Source: Bifidobacteriaceae bacterium (GTDB taxonomy: Bacteria; Actinomycetota; Actinomycetes; Actinomycetales; WQXJ01). From it: 64,000 nt of DNA. Positions 20,848 through 32,008 of this stretch are shown here, piece by piece; position 1 is the stretch's first letter; every line of letters begins with the position of its first letter. The stretch covers positions 38,425 to 102,424 of the forward strand of contig JAISXH010000037.1 in the NCBI GenBank assembly GCA_031270825.1. The letters are read 5' to 3'. Below the pieces are notes generated by a model that saw only the letters and a program-made list of their open reading frames with translations, made no database searches and had not been told where the DNA came from. A program made the translations under genes and the position numbers.

Positions 20848-22810
20848 TCTCCCGCCGTTCGATGGTCCCCAAAATGCGGGCCACGGCATCGTCCACCGGG
20901 ATGCCGTTGTCTTGAGAACCGTCCCGCAAACGGAACGACACCGCCCCGGCGGCGGCGTCTTCGGCCCCGGCGATAAGCACGAAGGGGATCTTGTCCTTGG
21001 CGGCGTTGCGGATCTTCTTGCCGAAGCGGTCGTCGCCGTGGTCCACCTCGACGCGCACGCCGTGTTCGCGCAGACGCCGGGCGACCTGTCCCAGGTAGCC
21101 GTCGAATTCGGCCGAGACCGGGATCGCGCGAACCTGGATCGGGGACAGCCAGGTCGGGAAGGCCCCGGCGTAATGTTCGGTCAAGATGGCGAAGAAGCGC
21201 TCGATCGAGCCGAACAGGGCGCGGTGGATCATGACCGGGGTCTGGCGGGAACCGTCCGGCGCGGTGTACTCCAGGCCGAAGCGCTGCGGCATGTTGAAGT
21301 CGAGTTGGATGGTCGACATCTGCCAGGTGCGCCCGATCGCGTCGCGCGCCTGGACCGAGATCTTGGGACCGTAGAAGGCCGCGCCGCCCGGATCGGCCCT
21401 GATCTCCAACCCGGAGGCCATGCCGACCTCTTCGAGGGTGCGGGTGGCCTCGCGCCAGACCTCATCCGAACCGACGTACTTCTGGGGGTCCTTGGTGGAC
21501 AGTTCCAAGTAGAAGTCGTTCAGGCCGTAATCCCCCAACAGGTCGACCACGAAGGCCAGCAGCGACGACAGCTCGTCCCGCATCTGGTCCTTGGTGCAGT
21601 AGATGTGGGCGTCGTCCTGGGTGAAGCCGCGCGCCCTGGTCAGGCCATGGACCACGCCGGACTTCTCATAGCGGTAGACGGTGCCGAACTCGAACAGGCG
21701 CAGCGGCAACTCGCGGTAGGACCGGCCGCGGGCGGCGAACACCAGGTTGTGCATGGGACAGTTCATCGGCTTGAGGTAGTAGTCCTGGCCCTGGCGTTTG
21801 ATGTGGCCGTCGGGGCCGCGTTCCTCATCCACGCGCATGGGCGGGTACATGGCGTCGGCGTACCAGTCGATGTGTCCGGACAGCTCATACAGCCGGGACT
21901 TGGTGATGTGGGGGGTGTAGACGAAGTCGTAGTCGGCCGCGATGTGGCGCCGCCGCGAGTATTCCTCCATCTCCTGGCGGATGACCGCGCCTTTGGGATG
22001 GAACACCGCCAGGCCGGAGCCGATCTCTTCGGGGAAAGAGAACAAGTCCAGTTCGGCGCCGAGCTTGCGGTGGTCGCGGCGTTCGGCCTCGGCCAGGCGC
22101 TCGGTGTATTCCTTGAGATCCTCGGCGGTGGGCCAGGCGGTCCCATAGATCCGCTGCAGCTGGGGACGGTGCTCGTCGCCTCGCCAATAGGCCGCCGCCG
22201 AGCGCATCAGCTTGAAGGTGCCCTTCTTGACGAACTTGGTCGAGGGCAGGTGCGGCCCCCGACAAAGATCCTTCCAGACCACCTGGCCGTCGCGGCGGAG
22301 GTTGTCGTAGATGGTCAGGCCCCCGGCGCCGACTTCGACACCGGCGTCTTCGCCCGCCTCGCCGGGCTGGCTCTTGAGCCCGATCAGCTCCAGTTTGTAG
22401 GGCTCGTCCTGAAGTTCCTCGCGGGCGTGTTCGTCGCTGACCGCCCGGCGGTGGAAGGTCTGGCCCTGGGCGGCCAATCGGGTGACGACCTTTTCGAGCT
22501 GGCTCAGTTGCTCGGCGGTGAAAGGCTCGGCCACATCGAAGTCGTAGTAGAAGCCATCCTCGATCGGCGGGCCGATTCCCAGCTTCGCGTCCGGGTTCAC
22601 CTCCTGGACCGCCTGCGCCAGCAGATGCGCCACCGAGTGGCGCAAGACCTTCAACCCGTCCGGCTCCATTATGGTGACCGGCTCGACCGTCGCCCCGTCA
22701 GGAATCGGTTGGTCAAGATCCTGCAATTCGCCGTTGACGCGCGCCACCACCACGTCATCGCGGTCGGCGAACAACTCAGCGCCCGTCTTGCCAGCCTCAC
22801 CAGTGGACAC
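20840..22810 (-). CDS. thrS: Threonyl-tRNA synthetase
   Basis: [58 protein letters not shown]. Confidence 0.97.
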   Translation of the reverse strand: MSTGEAGKTGAELFADRDDVVVARVNGELQDLDQPIPDGATVEPVTIMEPDGLKVLRHSVAHLLAQAVQEVNPDAKLGIGPPIEDGFYYDFDVAEPFTAEQLSQLEKVVTRLAAQGQTFHRRAVSDEHAREELQDEPYKLELIGLKSQPGEAGEDAGVEVGAGGLTIYDNLRRDGQVVWKDLCRGPHLPSTKFVKKGTFKLMRSAAAYWRGDEHRPQLQRIYGTAWPTAEDLKEYTERLAEAERRDHRKLGAELDLFSFPEEIGSGLAVFHPKGAVIRQEMEEYSRRRHIAADYDFVYTPHITKSRLYELSGHIDWYADAMYPPMRVDEERGPDGHIKRQGQDYYLKPMNCPMHNLVFAARGRSYRELPLRLFEFGTVYRYEKSGVVHGLTRARGFTQDDAHIYCTKDQMRDELSSLLAFVVDLLGDYGLNDFYLELSTKDPQKYVGSDEVWREATRTLEEVGMASGLEIRADPGGAAFYGPKISVQARDAIGRTWQMSTIQLDFNMPQRFGLEYTAPDGSRQTPVMIHRALFGSIERFFAILTEHYAGAFPTWLSPIQVRAIPVSAEFDGYLGQVARRLREHGVRVEVDHGDDRFGKKIRNAAKDKIPFVLIAGAEDAAAGAVSFRLRDGSQDNGIPVDDAVARILGTIERREND

Positions 22811-22851
22811 TAGGTTCCCTTCCTCGAACTACCCGACTTGCCGCAACGAGC

Positions 22852-24603
22852 CTACCGCCTACCTCCCAAGTCCAACTGGCGGGTCGGTCCGATTCCCGAG
22901 CCGAAGCGCCGGTCGTGGCTGACCACGATCAACGCGCCCGGATAGGCGGCCACGGCTTCGGCTAGCAGTGCTTTGGCGTCCAGGTCCAACGAATTGGTCG
23001 GCTCGTCCAGCAACAACAACTGAGCGATGGGCCGGGTCACCAGCAGCGCCGCCAGATTGGCCCGCCAACGTTCGCCGCCGGACAGGGCCCAGACCGGCCG
23101 CTCGACTTTGGCGCCACGCAGGCCGAGTCCGGCCAGAGCCGACCTGACCCGCTGGATCTCTTCGGCGCTGGGCGGCGCCGGGCCCGCCTCCGGGCCGCCT
23201 GAGGCTCTCCCCTGGTTGCGCGCCGGGCCCGCCTCCGGGCCGTCTGAGACCCCGCCTTGGTCGCGCGCCCGGTCCCGCGCCGCCGCCGAGGCGTCCGGGC
23301 CGGATCCAGACCGCCCGGCCAGCGCCAGCACGCCCGTCGGCGCGAGGATGTTGTCCAGGGCCGATCGGTTGGGGTCGAGCAAGTCCAGGCTTTGCGGCAG
23401 CCAGCGCACCGGGACGTGCAAGCGGATCTCACCCGCGGCCGGCCGGGCCGCGCCGACCACACACCGCAACAAGCTGGTTTTCCCGATGCCGTTCGGCCCG
23501 GTCATGACCACACGCTCGGGTCCACGCAGGTGCAGTGTGACGTCGAGATCGGTGTGCTGGGGACGCACGTTGATCAGTTCCAGGACGTCGCGTCCGGGCG
23601 GCACCCGCGCCCCCGGCAGGTCGATCTTCCCCCTCTCAGCGCCGCCGAAAGCGTCTTTGGCCTGGTCCAGCCGTTCCCGCGCCGCCTCCAGGCGGTCCTC
23701 GTGAAGGCGTTTTGATTTCCCCGCAGTGGCTTGAGCCCGGCGCTGGCGCGCGTTGGCGAGGATCTTCGGCAGCGATGCGGCCGACTTGCGCCCAGCGGCG
23801 TCCCGCCTGGCCTGATGGACTTGAGCCTCGGCCCGGTCGCGTTGTTCGCGCCTGAATTCGGCCCGCGCCTCAGTCAGGGCCTGCCGACGGGCCGCCAACT
23901 CGGCTCGTTTGGCCGCCATGAAGGCGTCGAAGGGCGCCTGATACCAGGTCAACCGTCCCTCCCGGAGCTCTCCGATCCGGTCCATCCGGTCCAACAGGTC
24001 CTCATCGTGGCTGACCACCAGCACCAGTCCCCTATGCCGCACGATGCCGTCGACCAGGTTCGCCCTGAACCGCTGGTCGAGGTTGTTGGTCGGCTCGTCC
24101 GCCACCAGGATCGGGGCGCGGCGCCGGGCCAGCGCCGCCCAATAGACCATGACCGCCTCACCACCGGACAGACTGCCTAAGGGCCGGCCCAAGTCCAGGC
24201 CGGGCAAACCGAGCCTGGCCAACTCCGCCTCGGCCCGCTCGGCCACATCCCAGTCCTGGCCGACCAGGTCGAAGTGGCGCTGATCCAGACTGCCTGATTC
24301 GATCGCCGCCAACGCTTCAAGCTGGCGTTCGATCCCCAGCAGAGCGCCGACCGGCGCGGCCGGATCGAACTCGATCCGCTGCGGCAGGTAGGCGACCTCT
24401 CCCTGGACGGCCACCGTCCCGGCGGTCGGTCGCAACTCGCCGGCGACCAGCCTCAGCAGGGTGGACTTGCCGCCCCCGTTTGGCCCGGTCAACCCATGGC
24501 GACCCGGCCCCAAAGCCATCGACAGGCCGGAAAACAACGGCGCGGCATCGGGCAAGGCGAAGCCCAAATCGGAAACGGAAATAGATGGTGTGAGCCGAGG
24601 CAT
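22852..24603 (-). CDS. ABC-F family ATPase with tandem-repeat insertion in the second ATPase domain
   Basis: Two Walker A (GPNGGGKST; GPNGIGKTS), two signature motifs (LSGGEAVMVYW; LSGGERWRANLAAL), Walker B VADEPTNNLD / LLDEPTNSLD; no TM. Confidence 0.9.
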   Translation of the reverse strand: MPRLTPSISVSDLGFALPDAAPLFSGLSMALGPGRHGLTGPNGGGKSTLLRLVAGELRPTAGTVAVQGEVAYLPQRIEFDPAAPVGALLGIERQLEALAAIESGSLDQRHFDLVGQDWDVAERAEAELARLGLPGLDLGRPLGSLSGGEAVMVYWAALARRRAPILVADEPTNNLDQRFRANLVDGIVRHRGLVLVVSHDEDLLDRMDRIGELREGRLTWYQAPFDAFMAAKRAELAARRQALTEARAEFRREQRDRAEAQVHQARRDAAGRKSAASLPKILANARQRRAQATAGKSKRLHEDRLEAARERLDQAKDAFGGAERGKIDLPGARVPPGRDVLELINVRPQHTDLDVTLHLRGPERVVMTGPNGIGKTSLLRCVVGAARPAAGEIRLHVPVRWLPQSLDLLDPNRSALDNILAPTGVLALAGRSGSGPDASAAARDRARDQGGVSDGPEAGPARNQGRASGGPEAGPAPPSAEEIQRVRSALAGLGLRGAKVERPVWALSGGERWRANLAALLVTRPIAQLLLLDEPTNSLDLDAKALLAEAVAAYPGALIVVSHDRRFGSGIGPTRQLDLGGRR

Positions 24604-24744
24604 GCGCGCTCCAAGCAAATGTGGTGTTAGTCAGAATCTTGGCAACAGACTCAAATCCACATCTTGAAACGCGACCTCCGGCTCGACGACAGAACTCCCC
24701 GATCATACCAAGCAACAGCCTGACCGCGTCAGGAAATCAGAGCC

Positions 24745-24985
24745 CGCGCCGGTCGTTTGCGGTCTAGGAGTCGGGCGGCGGGCCCGGCGCGCGTTGGCCG
24801 CTGATGGCCTGGTTCTCCCCAGGGCCGGCCCTGCGCGTTCGCGGTCTAGGAGTCGGGCCGCGGCCTCGGCGCGCGTTCGCCGCTGAAGGCCTGGTTCGCC
24901 CGGGCTAGCGTTGCGCGTTTGCGGTCTAGAAGTCGTGCGGCGTGCCCGGTGCGCGTTCGGAACTGAAGGCCCGGTTCGCCACGGC
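24745..24985. repeat. Three tandem ~80-82 bp units; the last is the 3' end of the GNAT gene
   Basis: GGTCTAGGAGTCGGGC / GGTCTAGGAGTCGGGC / GGTCTAGAAGTCGTGC at 24761, 24843, 24923, each followed by similar GCGCGTT..CTGAxGGCCxGGTTC. Confidence 0.8.
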
Positions 24986-26227
24986 CAGCGCCCCGGGGGT
25001 GTGCTCGGCGATCAGGCCGGCCCCGGCCAAAGCGGTGGCGCTGAGGCCGCCCAGATAAAGCGATCCCAACTCACGGACGTCGAGCGTGAGGTCGGCGACG
25101 GCATCGTCCGCCAGATCGGCGACCTTGGTGACCCGGGCGCCGTCCGGCCCACCCTCCAGACGCCAAACCGCGGCGTTGTCGCCGAGCAGGCGGTCCTGGA
25201 CCGCCAAGCGTAGGTCAAGCGTCACGGCGTAGCGGCGGGCCCCGAGCGCGGCCGGGACATCGACCAGGCGGACGTGCTCGCGGTCGATCACGACCGGGCG
25301 GGCGCTGCGCCAATCCTCCAACCAGGCGAACAGCGGATCGTCCAACGGCAACGGCGGCGTCTCGACGTTGGCCACCAAAGGCAACGTCAAGAGCTGACGC
25401 CACAGCTCATGACCGCTCGGCGGGTCCACGGCCTGGAAAACCCGCACCGTGGCGGTCCCGTCCGCGACCCAACCGTCCCATTTGCCATCACGGCGCACCA
25501 GCGCATAGCCGGTCGGCTGACCTGCCCGGCTGGCGACCAGAATCCGCCAGGGCTCCAGGGCCGCGTCCTTCGGGCCCTCGTCTTTGAACAGCAGCCGGCG
25601 GCGCGCCTGAGCAGCCACATCAGTCCAGCCCGGGCGGGCGCCGGGACCCAGGCCGAGACGCCGGTCAACCGCCTCCACCACCGGCCCGTGGGCCTCGAAG
25701 CTGGCCGTCTCGAAGCGCACGTCGACTGGCGGCGTCGGCTTCGGCAGCCCCCGCATGGCCGCACCGCCGGGAACCCGCAACCGCGCGCCGGTGCTGCCCA
25801 GCCCGTAGCCGAAGCGCCCATAAATCGCCATCTGGGAAGCGAACAGCATCGACACCGGCGCCGACCGCTCGCGGCAGTCGGCGAAATGCCGGGCGATCAA
25901 CGCCCGCAAGAACCCCCGTCCGCGGCACTCCGGCCGCACTCCGACCCAGGTCAGACCGGCTGCCGCGACGCGGCCACCAGGCGTCGGCACATCGAAACTC
26001 AGCGCCGAGGCCATGGCGCTCAACCGGACGCCGTCAGCGGCCGGCAGATCGACACCGATCGCCCAAGAGAAGTCCAGCGCTTCGACCGCGAGGCGCCACC
26101 GCTCGCCTTCCAAGCGGTCCGACCACACCAGCTCGTCGACTTCCAGCATTTCCTGGTCGCGCCCGCGGTCCAGACGCACCAGCCTCCCCGGTGCGATGCC
26201 GTTCACGGCCTCAGACAGAAAGCTCAC
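24926..26227 (-). CDS. Eis-like GNAT N-acetyltransferase
   Basis: LTWVGVRPECRGRGFLRALIARHF (GNAT motif A), MAIYGRFGYGLGSTGARLRV, C-terminal SCP2-like region. Confidence 0.85.
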   Translation of the reverse strand: MSFLSEAVNGIAPGRLVRLDRGRDQEMLEVDELVWSDRLEGERWRLAVEALDFSWAIGVDLPAADGVRLSAMASALSFDVPTPGGRVAAAGLTWVGVRPECRGRGFLRALIARHFADCRERSAPVSMLFASQMAIYGRFGYGLGSTGARLRVPGGAAMRGLPKPTPPVDVRFETASFEAHGPVVEAVDRRLGLGPGARPGWTDVAAQARRRLLFKDEGPKDAALEPWRILVASRAGQPTGYALVRRDGKWDGWVADGTATVRVFQAVDPPSGHELWRQLLTLPLVANVETPPLPLDDPLFAWLEDWRSARPVVIDREHVRLVDVPAALGARRYAVTLDLRLAVQDRLLGDNAAVWRLEGGPDGARVTKVADLADDAVADLTLDVRELGSLYLGGLSATALAGAGLIAEHTPGALAVANRAFSSERAPGTPHDF

Positions 26228-26285
26228 CAGGGCAGTCTCTCACGCCGGGCCGTTCGCCAGACACGCCGAATGCGGTCGGCGCCCG

Positions 26286-27430
26286 TCATTGTTCCGCGAT
26301 CGCTTCCAGCACAGGCAGCCGAGTGGCTCGCCGGGCTGGCAACAGGGCCGCCGCCACGGCCGCCTGCACGAGCACCGTTGTGGCCACCTGGCGGGACGAG
26401 GCCCCCAGCGCCCTCAGGATGGCCATTGAACGCAGTTGCTCTCTGACGATCATGGCGAAGGTGTCGGCGATGATGAGGGCCCCCACCAGCAAAGCGGCGA
26501 CAGCCAAGGCGAGAACAACCAATCCAATGAACCCGAAGCTGGCGTCGAATCGGGTCCGCTGCGCCTCGCGCACGGCGCCCCCAAGGGTCGCGCCAATGGC
26601 GTCATCGGCCGGCAGAACCGCCTCAACCGCGCTTTTCACCTCTTCGGGGGCAACGCCGGCGGCCCCAGGCCAGGGCTGGATGAGGGCCGCCAGGGTGTCG
26701 TTGACACGGCTTCCCATCTCCGGCACCGCCGGGCCCGCTCTTTGGACGTACACGTCCGCCGTCTTGGCCGAAGCGGCCAGGGAAGCGAAGGTCTGCGCCA
26801 TCATGGCCCGCACAGTCAAGGTCCCCGAGACGAACGCCACCCCCAGAACCACGGCCGCCAGACTCAGGGCGAATCTGGCCGGGTGGCTGCGCACGGAGCG
26901 CCAAGCCAGGCCTACCATGTCCGGCCGGGTCATCAGGGCGCGGGCGCAGGCCACACGTTGCTGCTGGCCGCCCGAGAGCTGCTTGGGAAGATGGCCCAGG
27001 CGGTCCTCCAGGTCAAGCGCGGCCACGATCGACCGGAACCATTCCCGATCCGTGCCCTCTCCGGCGATTAGCGCCGGCAAGAGGATGTTCTCCTCCGCCG
27101 TCAATGTGGGCGCCAGATTGACAGATTGGAAGACGAACCCAACCGTGTGGCGCCGCAACTCGGTCAGTTGCTTCTCAGGCATATCCGAGACCAGACGACC
27201 GTCGACATAAGCCTGGCCCGCCGTCGGCCGGTCAAGGCCGGCCAGACAGTGCATCAAAGTGGACTTGCCCGAGCCAGACGGTCCCATGATGGCCGCGAAC
27301 TCGGCCCGCGCGAACTCGAGGTCGACCTCGCTCAGGGCCGTGACGGCCGTGGCTCCAGACCCTTAGACCTTGGTCAGATTGACCGCGCTGACCACCCCGC
27401 CAGCCTCAGGCGCGCTGACAGCCCGGCCAG
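26286..27430 (-). pseudogene. Decayed ABC transporter: ATPase N-part fused in frame to a doubly deleted FtsX-like permease, behind a nonsense codon
   Basis: NLTKV*GSGATAVTALSEVDLEFARAEFAAIMGPSGSGKST (TAA at 27365-27363); LSGGQQQRVACARALMTRPD directly followed by MVGLAWRSVRSHPARF; VLVQAAVAAALLPARRATRLPVLEAIAEQ. Confidence 0.85.
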
Positions 27431-27488
27431 CCTGAGACGGGGGGCGTCGCATCACACCAGGCTAGACGATGCCGCCGAAGAGGCAAGG

Positions 27489-28514
27489 TCAGCAGAACTC
27501 AGGCGGAATCGAGTCGCGATCGAGGATGACCCCTTCGTCGGCCGCCTCCCAAGCGGCCGCCGCGGCTGCTCGGATGGCCTGGTTGGAGGGGCCGGCCTGA
27601 TCAGGGGAAGGGTCTTCGACCACCAGACGGTTGCCGTCCACCCAGGCGCGGGCCGGGCCGCAGGCCCAGTGATCTGATCGCGCGGCCGGGGCCTGATGCG
27701 GTTCGGCCAGCGCGGTCAGATCGCGCGCGATCATACTGGGACGCTCGGCCGCGCAGGCCACGAAAGCGTCGGCCGCGCTAGCGACTCCCGTCAGCACCAG
27801 CAGACCGGGATAGCCGGCGTTGTTGGCGCCGGCCATGTCGGTGTCCAGACGGTCGCCTATGACCAGGGGGTTGATAGCTTGGCGGCGTTCCGCCGCCAAA
27901 CGAAAGATCAACGGATCGGGTTTGCCGGAGGCCTTGGGGCGCACGCCGGTGGTGACCACCACCGCCTGGACCATCGCCCCGTTGCCCGGGGCGAAGCCGA
28001 ATTCGGTCGGGATGCTCAGATCCAGGTTGGTGGCGAAATAGGCCGACCCGGCCTCAATGGCATAACAGGCCTCCTCCAGGTCACGCCAGCCGAGCGTGGG
28101 GCTCCAGCCCTGGATCACCGCCGCCGGCCGTTCCACAGCGGCCGTGGCCAGTTTGAAACCGGCCTTGGCGACCGCCTCGGTCAGACCGTTGCCGCCCACC
28201 ACCATCACTCGGGAACCCGGCTCGATCTCCCCAGCCATCAACTGCACTCCGGCCTCTGCGGCGGTGACGATTTCCTCGCGTTCGGCCGGGATCCGGACCG
28301 ATCCCAGTTTGGCGGCAGCCACTTTGGGCGGCCGCGAAGCGTTGTTGGTGATAAAAACGAAACGGAGCCCGGCCCGGCGAGCGCTGGCGACGGCATCGGC
28401 GGCCTGGGCGATCGGAGCGTTGCCCTTGAACAGCACACCGTCCAGATCGGTCAGGGCCACGTCGAAATGCCGGGCCAGCGGGCTCGGCACATCCGCCAGC
28501 CAGGGCGAGGTCAT
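27489..28514 (-). CDS. HAD-IIA family sugar phosphatase (NagD-like)
   Basis: DVALTDLDGVLFKGNAPIAQAADAVASARRAGLRFVFITNNASR; VIGDRLDTDMAGANNAGYPGLLVLTG. Confidence 0.9.
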   Translation of the reverse strand: MTSPWLADVPSPLARHFDVALTDLDGVLFKGNAPIAQAADAVASARRAGLRFVFITNNASRPPKVAAAKLGSVRIPAEREEIVTAAEAGVQLMAGEIEPGSRVMVVGGNGLTEAVAKAGFKLATAAVERPAAVIQGWSPTLGWRDLEEACYAIEAGSAYFATNLDLSIPTEFGFAPGNGAMVQAVVVTTGVRPKASGKPDPLIFRLAAERRQAINPLVIGDRLDTDMAGANNAGYPGLLVLTGVASAADAFVACAAERPSMIARDLTALAEPHQAPAARSDHWACGPARAWVDGNRLVVEDPSPDQAGPSNQAIRAAAAAAWEAADEGVILDRDSIPPEFC

Positions 28515-29203
28515 TCCGGCTCCCAGACGAACTCTTGGCTGGCCGGATCGGCCCCGGCGGCGAGAGCTTCGATCCGCTCCGACGCCTCATCAAGGCGGCC
28601 TAGCTGCTCGGCGTCCAGGCCGGAGCGGCGCAGACGGTCCAAAGCGGCCCGCGCGGCGCCGAATTCGCCCATGTCGGCACGGGCCCCCGCCCCGACAATG
28701 GCCAACTCGACCGCCTCGTCCGGATCGAGCGCCGCGCGAGGGGTGGAGGCGGCGACTTCGACGGCATCGGCCGTCTTGCCGATCCCGCGCAGGGCGTCGG
28801 CCAGAATCGCACTGTGGTGTTTCTCCCCCGACAGGCGCTGGTAGGTCCTCAGCTCGCGCACCGCCTCGCCGTAGCGCTGGGTGTAATAGCTGGTCAGGCC
28901 GGCGTATTCGCGTGCCACCGCCATCCGTCCAGCGCGATCGGCGGCCGCCCGGGCGTGCCGGTAGGCGAGTTCGGGGACTTCTTCGAGATACTCCAGGACC
29001 ATGGCCAGATGCCGGCCGACCAACTCGCCGTTTTGTTCGCCCAGGCCGGTCAACTGCGCCTTGATCCAGGGCGGCAGCGCCGCTGAAGTGATGTGGTCGG
29101 GGATAGTCGGCAGGTCTTCAGGCTGTAACCGGTTTCGCGGCCGCATACGCTGCGCCTCACGCGCCTGGTTGCGATCGGCGAAGTCGTTTTGGTGCGGTGG
29201 CAT
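28511..29203 (-). CDS. Conserved hypothetical, helical/TPR-like
   Basis: Continuous ORF overlapping HAD start; repetitive helical segments (RHARAAADRAGRMAVAREYAGLTSYYTQRYGEAVRELRTYQRL). Confidence 0.75.
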   Translation of the reverse strand: MPPHQNDFADRNQAREAQRMRPRNRLQPEDLPTIPDHITSAALPPWIKAQLTGLGEQNGELVGRHLAMVLEYLEEVPELAYRHARAAADRAGRMAVAREYAGLTSYYTQRYGEAVRELRTYQRLSGEKHHSAILADALRGIGKTADAVEVAASTPRAALDPDEAVELAIVGAGARADMGEFGAARAALDRLRRSGLDAEQLGRLDEASERIEALAAGADPASQEFVWEPE

Positions 29204-29272
29204 AGCCCCTCGATCTTACGCGAGTTGACTAAGCCCCGGTCCACGGGTCCAGACCGGCCCGCTGGCCGACCC

Positions 29273-30484
29273 TCAGCCTAGGTCGCGACCAAGGCGGGCG
29301 TCGCGGGCGGCCGCCAGCTTCGACTGCATGCCGAAAATCTCAATGAAGCCCCGAGCCTGAGACTGGTCATATGAGTCGCCCTCGTCATAGGTGGCCAGGT
29401 TGAAGTCGTAGAGCGAGGTGTCGGATCGCCGGCCCGTCACCACCGCGCGGCCGCCGTGCAGGGTCATCCGGATCTCACCGTTGACGTAATCCTGGGTTGA
29501 GGCGATGAAACCGTCCAGAGCCCGTTTCAAGGGCGAGAACCACTGGCCGTCGTAGACCAATTCGCTCCAGCGGGTCCCGACCAGTCGCTTGAAACGAGCC
29601 AATTCCCGCTCGACGGTGACGCCTTCGAGGTCGCGGTGGGCCTCGATCAGCGCCATCGCGCCCGGCGCCTCATAGACCTCACGGGACTTGATGCCGACCA
29701 GGCGGTCTTCGACCATGTCGATACGGCCGATCCCCTGCGCCCCGGCCCGGCGGTTGAGCTCTTGGATCGCCTGCAGCGGGCTGACGGCCACGCCGTCGAT
29801 GCTGACCGGCACGCCGCGCGCGAACTCGATCACGACCTCGTCTTCGACCGGCGGGAAGGTCGGGTCGTCGGTGTAGGTGTAGACGTCCTTGGTCGGTCCG
29901 TTCCAGATGTCCTCGAGGAAGCCCGTCTCGACGGCACGGCCCCAGACGTTTTGGTCGATCGAGAACGGCGAAGACTTGGTGGTCTCGATGGGCAGGGCAT
30001 GGCGTTCGGCGTAGTCGATGGCCGCGGCCCTGGTCAGAGCGAGATCCCTAACCGGCGCGATGCATTTGAGGTCCGGCGCCAGCGAGGTGATGGAGACTTC
30101 GAAACGGACCTGGTCATTCCCTTTGCCGGTGCAGCCGTGTGCCACCGTGGTGGCGCCGAACTGGCGAGCCGCCCGCACCAAGTGCTTCACAATGACCGGC
30201 CGCGACAACGCTGAAACCAGCGGATACCGATCCATATAGAGCGCGTTCGCCGCCAATGCCGGCATGCAGTATTCGCCGGCGAACTCCTCGCGCGCGTCCG
30301 CCACGTAGGCCTCGACCGCCCCGCAGGCCAGCGCCCGCTCCCGGATGGTCTGCAAGTTCTCGCCGCCCTGGCCCACATCCACCGCCACAGCCACCACTTC
30401 GGCGCCGGTGGCCTCTCCTATCCAGCCGATCGCCACCGAAGTGTCCAACCCGCCTGAATACGCCAACACCACTCGCTCAGTCAT
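29273..30484 (-). CDS. argG: Argininosuccinate synthase
   Basis: [33 protein letters not shown], arginine operon context. Confidence 0.97.
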   Translation of the reverse strand: MTERVVLAYSGGLDTSVAIGWIGEATGAEVVAVAVDVGQGGENLQTIRERALACGAVEAYVADAREEFAGEYCMPALAANALYMDRYPLVSALSRPVIVKHLVRAARQFGATTVAHGCTGKGNDQVRFEVSITSLAPDLKCIAPVRDLALTRAAAIDYAERHALPIETTKSSPFSIDQNVWGRAVETGFLEDIWNGPTKDVYTYTDDPTFPPVEDEVVIEFARGVPVSIDGVAVSPLQAIQELNRRAGAQGIGRIDMVEDRLVGIKSREVYEAPGAMALIEAHRDLEGVTVERELARFKRLVGTRWSELVYDGQWFSPLKRALDGFIASTQDYVNGEIRMTLHGGRAVVTGRRSDTSLYDFNLATYDEGDSYDQSQARGFIEIFGMQSKLAAARDARLGRDLG

Positions 30485-31047
30485 GAGCCCTCTCCTTCAT
30501 TCGCCAATTCAGTGAACCGGGCCGCGACTTGGGGACCGCCGTCAACTGCCCGTGTCACCAGCACAATCGTGTCATCTCCGGCGATTGTCCCCATGACGCC
30601 GGGGAAGAATGACTGGTCGATCGCCGAGGCCAAGAAGTGCGCCGCCCCCGGCGGCGTCCTAAGCACCACCATGTTAGCGCTTCCCTCGGCGCTGACCAGC
30701 AGTTCCGCCGCCAGTCGAGGCAGTCGCCGGGCCAGTATCTCGCGGCCGAGACCGCCCTCCAGCGCCCCTTCTCCGCCCTCGGCGGGCAGGGCGTAGATGC
30801 GCGAGCCGTCCGCCAGTCGGACTTTGTCCGCCCGCAATTCGACCAGGTCGCGGCTAAGCGTGGCCTGGGTCACCTCGAGACCCTGCTGGCGCAGCCGACG
30901 GGCCAGTTCCGCCTGTGAGCGGACAGCCGAAGCCCGGACAATCTTCCTGATCAACCCTTGGCGCGCGGTCTTAGTGGCAGGCACCGAGGCGGCCACCAAC
31001 AAGGGCTGTGCCCCTAGCTGCGCGACCCCCTCGGGCGTGGCCGCCAT
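30481..31047 (-). CDS. argR: Arginine repressor
   Basis: [59 protein letters not shown]. Confidence 0.95.
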   Translation of the reverse strand: MAATPEGVAQLGAQPLLVAASVPATKTARQGLIRKIVRASAVRSQAELARRLRQQGLEVTQATLSRDLVELRADKVRLADGSRIYALPAEGGEGALEGGLGREILARRLPRLAAELLVSAEGSANMVVLRTPPGAAHFLASAIDQSFFPGVMGTIAGDDTIVLVTRAVDGGPQVAARFTELANEGEGS

Positions 31048-31048
31048 G

Positions 31049-32008
31049 TCAGCCCTGGGCTCGGGTCTGCGCTTGGGCCTGGGCCAAGAGCCAGATCAAC
31101 AGGGCTTTCTGGGCGTGAAGGCGGTTCTCGGCCTCGTCCCAGACACGCGATTGGGGGCCGTCGATCACCCCGGCCGTCACCTCGCTGCCCCGGTAGGCCG
31201 GCAGGCAGTGGATGAAGATGGCGTCCGGCGAAGCCTTCGCCATCAGCGCCTCATCGACGCGATAGGGCACGAACGGCGAGCGCCGCTCCTCGGCATCGCC
31301 TTCCTGGCCCATCGACACCCAGGTGTCGGTGGCCACGATCTGGGCTGAAACCGCCGCCTCGGCGACGTCCTGGGTGACCGCCACCTTGGCGCCGGTCCGC
31401 GCCGCGATCGCCTCCGCCTCCGCCAACACCGCGGCCTTGGGCCGGTAATCGCCGGGCGTCGCGATCACCACCTCCATTCCGGCCACGGCGCCGCCGAGGA
31501 GGTAGGACTGGGCCATGTTGTTGGCCCCGTCCCCGAAATAAGCCAGCTTGGCGCCGGCCAGACGATCCACCCCGCCCAGGTGTTCAGCCGCGGTCTGCAA
31601 GTCAGCCAGCACCTGACAGGGGTGGTAATCGTCGGTCAGGGCGTTGACCACTGGGACGTCGACCAGCGAGGCCAACTCCTCGATCCGGTCCTGCCCATAG
31701 GTCCGCCAGACGATCGCGGCGACCTGGCGCCCGAGCACGCGGGCGACGTCCGCCACCGACTCGCGCCGGCCCACCCCGGCCAGCTTCCCGTCCACGAACA
31801 TCGGATAGCCGCCGAGTTCGGCCACGCCGACGCAGAACGACAACTGGGTCCTGAGGGTCGGCTTGTCCGTCAACACCGCCACCGCCTGCGGCCCCGCCAG
31901 CGGCTGGCGCTTGAGCCGGTCGGCCTTGACTTCAATGGCCAGGCGCAAGATCTCGGACTGCTCAGCCGGTGACACGGAGGAGTCTTTGAGGAAATGCCGG
32001 ACAGTCAT
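31049..32008 (-). CDS. argF: Ornithine carbamoyltransferase
   Basis: [85 protein letters not shown]; start moved from 32248 to 32008. Confidence 0.94.
   Translation of the reverse strand: MTVRHFLKDSSVSPAEQSEILRLAIEVKADRLKRQPLAGPQAVAVLTDKPTLRTQLSFCVGVAELGGYPMFVDGKLAGVGRRESVADVARVLGRQVAAIVWRTYGQDRIEELASLVDVPVVNALTDDYHPCQVLADLQTAAEHLGGVDRLAGAKLAYFGDGANNMAQSYLLGGAVAGMEVVIATPGDYRPKAAVLAEAEAIAARTGAKVAVTQDVAEAAVSAQIVATDTWVSMGQEGDAEERRSPFVPYRVDEALMAKASPDAIFIHCLPAYRGSEVTAGVIDGPQSRVWDEAENRLHAQKALLIWLLAQAQAQTRAQG

Noticed and set aside
20639-22813. 724-aa plus ORF over thrS
   Set aside because: Antisense of thrS; typical long shadow ORF in high-GC sequence.
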